Shown here: positions 50,924-55,088 of the stretch, in pieces | Numbering within the stretch: the first letter of the stretch is position 1 | How the letters are laid out: each line of letters starts with the position of its first letter | Assembly: GCA_016931255.1 (NCBI GenBank) | Contig: JAFGFG010000001.1 | Location: forward strand, 94,961 to 150,048 | From: Candidatus Aenigmatarchaeota archaeon | Lineage (GTDB): Archaea > Aenigmatarchaeota > Aenigmatarchaeia > QMZP01 > JAFGSV01 | Length of the DNA stretch: 55,088 bases | Direction of reading: 5' to 3' | Made by a program: the position numbers and the translations under genes | The notes under the pieces: model-generated | The model's database searches: none | The model's input: the letters and a program-made list of their open reading frames with translations, nothing else | Told to the model about the DNA's origin: nothing

Positions 50924-52039
50924 ATGATTATTCGATACAATAAAAAATATAATATTCACATTGCTCTAACCATAACTATTTTTATTATATTTTTCTTAGT
51001 TACCAATTCCAACCAATTAAGTAATGAAATATCAATTCTCCAAGATGTTATGAATAGCCAATCAGTGGAAATAAACTCTTTGAATGACCAGATTAGATTT
51101 TTAAATGAAAGTCTTTCTAAGACTAATTCGTCTCTTGAAATTGTAGAAAAGGAAAGAAATATTTTAGAATTTGATTATTCGAATCTAAGAGATGAGACTC
51201 TTGATTTGATTAACGATGTTGATGAATACAAAAAAGAAATTAGTGAATCATTAGATTGGTACAAAATGAACTCCATTTTAGACGATTCAAGTGATCAAGA
51301 AAACATTAAAATGTACATAGATAATCATTGCTTTGATGTCGATGATGAGTGTCGTATAAAACTCGGTTGTTTTTGGTTAATAAATTCAGAAAAACTTGAT
51401 TTAGAATACATTTATGATTATACACCGTCTGGAGATAAAATAAGTTCTATAAGTGAAATTATCGAAAATGGAGGAGGAGATTGCGAGGATTATTCTTTAC
51501 TTTTCAAGGCCGAATATAATTATGCTCTGAGTCAATGTGACGGAAACGCCATAATTTTGGAAGGATGGAAATATCCCGAAGATGGTGATAATGAAATTAA
51601 ATATTGGGCAACTTTTAGAAAATCATGGTACATCGATGATGTTGTACGAGTTGATATAACTGAAAATGTTTTTCCCAATATTGTTTGTGGATCTTTGTAT
51701 GATCCAAACATTGAAGAAATCTCTGGGCATTGTATGATAGCTTTTACCACACAAAGAATAGAAACGATTTCTGATTTAAAGTATTTGAATGATGCACCTT
51801 TAATTGAACCTCAGGATGGTTCTTATCAAGGGAAAATAAACAATGAGAATAGTGAAGTCTATTTATTGAATGAAGACACTTGGTACGATAACTCTGTAAC
51901 GTCTTGGATAGATTCTGTAATTACAGATACTGACTATTTTTTATTCAGCTACGATGAATTGGATTGGAACTCATATTCTTTATTCGAATCTCTATTGGAA
52001 AAAAGTGAATGGAAAATTATAAGTATGTTGGATGAATGA
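50924..52039 (+). CDS. Membrane-anchored transglutaminase-like protein, AT-rich
   Basis: 371 residues: an N-terminal membrane helix (12-28), a coiled coil at about 35-100, then a transglutaminase-like (cysteine peptidase fold) domain with C187 in GGGDCEDYSLLF and H269 in SGHCMIAF. Codon use is clearly more AT-rich than in the first 50 kb, which suggests recent acquisition. The substrate is unknown. First gene of the accessory stretch. Confidence 0.75.
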   Translation: MIIRYNKKYNIHIALTITIFIIFFLVTNSNQLSNEISILQDVMNSQSVEINSLNDQIRFLNESLSKTNSSLEIVEKERNILEFDYSNLRDETLDLINDVDEYKKEISESLDWYKMNSILDDSSDQENIKMYIDNHCFDVDDECRIKLGCFWLINSEKLDLEYIYDYTPSGDKISSISEIIENGGGDCEDYSLLFKAEYNYALSQCDGNAIILEGWKYPEDGDNEIKYWATFRKSWYIDDVVRVDITENVFPNIVCGSLYDPNIEEISGHCMIAFTTQRIETISDLKYLNDAPLIEPQDGSYQGKINNENSEVYLLNEDTWYDNSVTSWIDSVITDTDYFLFSYDELDWNSYSLFESLLEKSEWKIISMLDE

Positions 52040-52135
52040 ATTGACGTAGCATTATAATTAATTATAATATGAGTCATGTAGTTGTGAGAGCTAGCTTCGA
52101 CACCGATATAGATTCCATGAAAACGGGTAACTCAA

Positions 52136-52588
52136 TCACTTCTTTTTGCTGTGCTTTTCCAAGAGTTCTTCCATTTTCTTCATGACTTTCTTGATGAAAT
52201 CACTTTTCATGAATTCCTTATCTTTCTTGAACTCATTGATCTTTTCCTCTATCGTCTGTCCGAAAATCTCATCAGAAATATCAGGCTTATCATTCTCAAG
52301 TTTCAGTCTGAAAAATATATCATAAGTGATAGACAGCAGCCCTCTGTTTTCAGTGAAGAATATTCCAGATCCCTCATCAACTCTACCTATATCGGTAACA
52401 CCTATGCTTGATTCTCTTTCTTCATAATTTACGTCACGAGCTATTTCGTTCTCAAATATCATTAGCCTTCTCATCATATCCCTGAGTTCCCTTGGAGATA
52501 TTTTATTGTGGCCTATCCTTCTCTTCTTTGGTTCTATCCTCATATCAGATCTATCGCCCGTCTTCTCTGTCTTGATTACCCAATCCAA
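52136..52588 (-). CDS. Hypothetical protein with uncertain start
   Basis: 150 residues from a TTG at 52588, highly charged, helical C-terminus (KKVMKKMEELLEKHSKKK). The frame stays open upstream to about 52667, encoding ILGFSVPKELLKVSKKLEPY in good-looking coding style, yet no ATG or GTG is there. Either a rare start codon is used or the 5' end is damaged, so it may be a pseudogene. No family recognised. Confidence 0.45.
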   Translation of the reverse strand: MDWVIKTEKTGDRSDMRIEPKKRRIGHNKISPRELRDMMRRLMIFENEIARDVNYEERESSIGVTDIGRVDEGSGIFFTENRGLLSITYDIFFRLKLENDKPDISDEIFGQTIEEKINEFKKDKEFMKSDFIKKVMKKMEELLEKHSKKK

Positions 52589-52659
52589 ATCCTCAGCGTA
52601 TGGTTCAAGTTTCTTTTTGGATACCTTAAGAAGTTCTTTCGGAACTGAGAATCCTAGAA

Positions 52660-52956
52660 TCCTATATTGGTACTAATCCAGTATTTTTTTATCTATAGGT
52701 GAAGAGAATATCTGCATAGAAAAATATTTGATTATTATCTTATAAGGTTATACTGTACAACTTGAAATCTCGAGTATTCTGGACGGATAATAATAAGTTA
52801 TCCGTTCCTTAAGGGAGCCTGAAGTGGTTACGGATAATATACCCATCGGTGTTCTGCGAGCTGACGAGACATGATACATTACGCCCACTGAAAGAATAAG
52901 TGATGCTGTGTAAGATATTCGAACCAGCATTCGAACCCGCTATATACTAATGTTGT
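52660..52956. other. AT-rich gap with remnant-like reading frames
   Basis: No convincing gene. A 60-codon minus-strand frame at 52748-52930 starts inside the 56-bp repeat (MLVRISYTA) but shows no recognisable domain; the second repeat copy begins the same peptide and then stops. This suggests duplicated 5' sequence and remnants of a mobile element. Confidence 0.4.
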
Positions 52957-52958
52957 TT
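52903..52958. repeat. 56-bp direct repeat flanking fic, left copy
   Basis: Nearly identical (53-54 of 56) to 54155-54210, in the same orientation. It contains ATTCGAACC twice, 12 bp apart. It ends inside the Fic stop codon. The complement GGTTCGAAT resembles the tRNA T loop, so it could be an attachment site. Confidence 0.7.
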
Positions 52959-53898
52959 AATTCACCCCTGATTTAAATGTATGTTGTTCCATCAGCACTT
53001 TGGCAATGTAATGCACCATTGCTTCATCATTGCCCTTATCCCCTTCTTCAACCGCATCATAATACTTGATTTTATCTCTTAATTCTATAAAGAACATCGG
53101 GAAGTTGTTCTTCATCAATATCCAGTTCATTATAACTCTTGACGTTCTCCCATTCCCGTCAGCAAACGGGTGAATCCTGACTAATTTATTATGCAAGATT
53201 GCACCCAATTCAACGGGGTGCAGTTTCTTTCTAGTAGAATAGTACCACTGGAAAATTCTTCTCATTTCTTCTTTAACCTTTTCATGAGTCGGAGGGATCC
53301 ATTCCGAACCAGAAATCCTGACTTCATGATCCCTATAGCTGCCTACAATCTTGCAGTTAGTGTTTTTAGTGAGAAGTTCATGAATTTTCAGTAAAAACTT
53401 CTGATTAAATTCGCCCCCATACTCCTTCATAAATTCATAACAGTCCTTTGAGTTTATGGCTTCATTGTAATCGTTGGGGGTAGCACCAGCGGGAATAACG
53501 TTCTCTGTTAAAATCATGCTTGTTTCACGAAGGCTTAAACGGTTGCCTTCAATAGCATTTGTGTTGTATGTGAATCTCACAACAAAATCTTCTTCATACT
53601 TCTTCTTTCCAACAGCACCTAATTTTCCGTACCACTCCTTAAAGACCTCTTTCAAATCCTGCAATTTCTCTGCTTCTTCATTGCTCAAATAAGCATATTT
53701 AGAAGCAGGCTTCATGAGGCCTTTTTTCAACGCTTCTTTTTCAATCTCTACAACAGCCTTCTTTGTCTGCTCTTTTGTGGGGGGCTTGTCACCAACATAT
53801 TTTCTTATTTTCTTCCACTTCTTATCACTAGTCCTGAAGTTCTTTGTGACATAATAATATGTCTTGCTTCCCCGTTCAATCTTTTCTAAATAAACCAT
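52957..53898 (-). CDS. Fic-domain protein (AMPylase-type) with inhibitory helix
   Basis: 313 residues. The Fic motif HPFADGNGRTSR is at about 241-252 with the catalytic His, and the N-terminal inhibitory helix TNAIEGN (T113, E117) is intact, which makes it an autoinhibited class II Fic. Such enzymes add AMP or another group to proteins. A basic N-terminal region (residues 1-65) may bind nucleic acid or a partner. AT-rich, between direct repeats, with GGGCACA boxes before it. Confidence 0.92.
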   Translation of the reverse strand: MVYLEKIERGSKTYYYVTKNFRTSDKKWKKIRKYVGDKPPTKEQTKKAVVEIEKEALKKGLMKPASKYAYLSNEEAEKLQDLKEVFKEWYGKLGAVGKKKYEEDFVVRFTYNTNAIEGNRLSLRETSMILTENVIPAGATPNDYNEAINSKDCYEFMKEYGGEFNQKFLLKIHELLTKNTNCKIVGSYRDHEVRISGSEWIPPTHEKVKEEMRRIFQWYYSTRKKLHPVELGAILHNKLVRIHPFADGNGRTSRVIMNWILMKNNFPMFFIELRDKIKYYDAVEEGDKGNDEAMVHYIAKVLMEQHTFKSGVN

Positions 53899-54154
53899 AT
53901 GTATTGTATGGGCACAAGAATATATAAAGTTATTGTTTTTTGTTATGATTTTGTGCCCTTATATTCTGATATTTGCCTTATTTATGTGGGCACATAAATA
54001 TACAAATACTTTTAATTCTGTTTTATATTGTGCCCGTAATATGTGGGATTTCCTTGCAAAATAGGTGGCAAGTGTAAATTCCTGTTTCCCTGCCTTCTTT
54101 TCACCTATAAAGACTGTATTTGCCCCCATAGACCTTCTTACTCATTGCGCATTA
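53899..54154. promoter_or_regulatory. fic upstream region with four GGGCACA boxes
   Basis: GGGCACA occurs at 53910-53916 (+), 53952-53958 (-), 53988-53994 (+) and 54029-54035 (-), forming two inverted pairs of 49 and 48 bp. The first box lies between the minus-strand TATA (CTTTATATATTC) and the fic ATG, an ideal place for repression. The rest of the gap is AT-rich without a supported gene. Confidence 0.6.
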
Positions 54155-54210
54155 ATGCTGTGTATGATATTCGAACCAGCATTCGAACCCGCTATATATT
54201 AATGTTGTTA
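54155..54210. repeat. 56-bp direct repeat flanking fic, right copy
   Basis: Second copy of 52903-52958. It ends six bases before the first CRISPR repeat, so the array's leader-distal end lies at this boundary. Confidence 0.7.
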
Positions 54211-54216
54211 AATATC

Positions 54217-55088
54217 ATCTACAATAGTAGAAATTAAAGCATGCTTCTAGACAACCGTTTCCCTCATGCTATTTGTGTGAATCTACAATAGTAGAAATTA
54301 AAGCATGCTTCTAGACTTAGTTGGACCTGACGTCACAAATATTACATCTACAATAGTAGAAATTAAAGCATGCTTCTAGACCGAAAGATGTAGTCTGGCA
54401 GGACCTATTATCTACAATAGTAGAAATTAAAGCATGCTTCTAGACCGAAAAACAACTCGCCAAGTTGAAACATCTACAATAGTAGAAATTAAAGCATGCT
54501 TCTAGACCCTGATGTATGAACATCCCTGAAGATCAATCTACAATAGTAGAAATTAAAGCATGCTTCTAGACCTGTGACAGGTTCGGTGATATTCAGGATA
54601 TCTACAATAGTAGAAATTAAAGCATGCTTCTAGACTCATACATACGAACGTCTACACTATGTCTATCTACAATAGTAGAAATTAAAGCATGCTTCTAGAC
54701 AAGTGTCATGTTATCACGCTGTCAGTTTGATCTACAATAGTAGAAATTAAAGCATGCTTCTAGACTGAAGTCATAAAACAACGTGACTATGTTATCTACA
54801 ATAGTAGAAATTAAAGCATGCTTCTAGACGATAAAGAAATTTTATATTCCCGAACTGATCTACAATAGTAGAAATTAAAGCATGCTTCTAGACATCATGT
54901 AAGCGGCAACTTCCGGTACTAGCGATCTACAATAGTAGAAATTAAAGCATGCTTCTAGACCCACCGAGTAGTTGATATTTATGAAATGATCTACAATAGT
55001 AGAAATTAAAGCATGCTTCTAGACCTTCGATACCATTCTTATCACCGTCTTATCTACAATAGTAGAAATTAAAGCATGCTTCTAGACC
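54217..55088 (-). CRISPR. CRISPR array with Cas12a (type V-A) repeats, 14 repeats visible, continues past the window
   Basis: Fourteen identical 36-bp repeats start at 54217, 54281, 54346, 54410, 54472, 54536, 54600, 54665, 54730, 54794, 54858, 54925, 54989 and 55052. The 13 complete spacers are 26-31 nt and all different. On the plus strand the repeat begins ATCTACAATAGTAGAAATT and ends AAAGCATGCTTCTAGAC. On the minus strand it starts GTCTAGAAGCATGC and ends AATTTCTACTATTGTAGAT, the Cas12a crRNA handle (stem TCTAC/GTAGA, loop TATT). Therefore it is transcribed leftward, with the leader beyond the right edge. The last repeat on the left is not degenerate. Confidence 0.97.

Noticed and set aside
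52069-52182. Plus-strand 38-codon frame starting MSHVVVRAS after an AT-rich stretch
   Set aside because: It overlaps the convergent gene's 3' end and shows no domain; too weak to call.
52748-52930. Minus-strand 60-codon frame starting in the left 56-bp repeat
   Set aside because: The start lies in duplicated sequence and the right copy stops after 14 codons; no recognisable domain, so it is treated as a remnant.
54043-54237. Plus-strand 64-codon frame before the array
   Set aside because: It runs through the 56-bp repeat into the first CRISPR repeat and has no promoter or domain; it is a chance frame.
54253-55051. Self-targeting spacers against this window
   Set aside because: By eye I found no spacer with a long match in the window; a search of the full genome would be needed.
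54217-55088. Type I or III array without nearby cas genes
   Set aside because: Type I/III repeats do not end in the TCTAC-N4-GTAGAT handle; the 3' 19 nt match the Cas12a handle.

Overview
The window is archaeal chromosome. Informational genes are of archaeal type (MCM helicase, ribosomal protein eS6, aTrm56, Taw1, AlaX, short ArgRS). The one tRNA lacks an encoded CCA. Most transcription units have a TATA box centred about 26 nt upstream of the start codon, so many mRNAs are probably leaderless. The metabolism points to a strict anaerobe that handles H2 and ferredoxin. I cannot fix the phylum: the hydrogenase gene orders resemble Thermococcales, but a deep euryarchaeal or DPANN-like lineage is equally possible.

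Layout. 1-3.1 kb: a pyrimidine operon (pyrK partial, pyrC, pyrE, pyrF) with ATGA start/stop overlaps. 3.1-4.3 kb: CoA-binding protein, a small single-cluster ferredoxin, ferredoxin:thioredoxin reductase catalytic subunit and a small helical protein. 4.3-13.8 kb: a complete 14-gene membrane-bound hydrogenase operon (mbhA-N: Mrp-type Na+/H+ antiporter module plus group 4 [NiFe] hydrogenase), whose mbhJ gene is split by a 541-residue intein carrying a LAGLIDADG endonuclease. 13.8-17.6 kb: a small membrane protein, radical SAM protein, FKBP, DEAD-box-like helicase and two unknown genes. 17.6-25 kb: hydrogenase maturation genes (two different endopeptidases, hypA, hypC, and an unusual protein with an internal HypC-like domain) around a group 3b cytosolic sulfhydrogenase operon hydBGDA. 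25-28 kb: an ArsR-type regulator followed by iscS, iscU and a CxxC redox protein. 28-50.8 kb: housekeeping genes (mcm, tRNA-Val, argS, eS6, HAM1, rhomboid, nth, nadX, taw1, aTrm56, alaX) mixed with transporters, small membrane proteins and unknowns. 50.9-55.1 kb: an AT-rich accessory stretch with a transglutaminase-like membrane protein, an unknown gene, a Fic protein bracketed by 56-bp direct repeats, and a CRISPR array that runs off the right edge.

How it fits together. The two hydrogenases would share the reduced ferredoxin and NAD(P)H pools: Mbh couples ferredoxin oxidation and H2 evolution to ion pumping, while the sulfhydrogenase exchanges electrons between NAD(P)H and H2 or polysulfide. 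Each large subunit keeps a C-terminal tail of a different type, and the window encodes two different maturation peptidases, which suggests one for each enzyme.

Most notable. The CRISPR repeat, read on the minus strand, ends in the 19-nt AATTTCTACTATTGTAGAT handle that is the signature of Cas12a (type V-A), a class 2 system rarely seen in archaea. No cas gene is in the window. Repeat polarity puts the leader, and probably cas12a, beyond the right edge. Other points to check are the intein sitting exactly on an Fe-S ligand cysteine, the HypC-like fusion, a GGGCACA operator array upstream of fic, a ZIP transporter without its metal ligands, and a dispersed 42-bp repeat.
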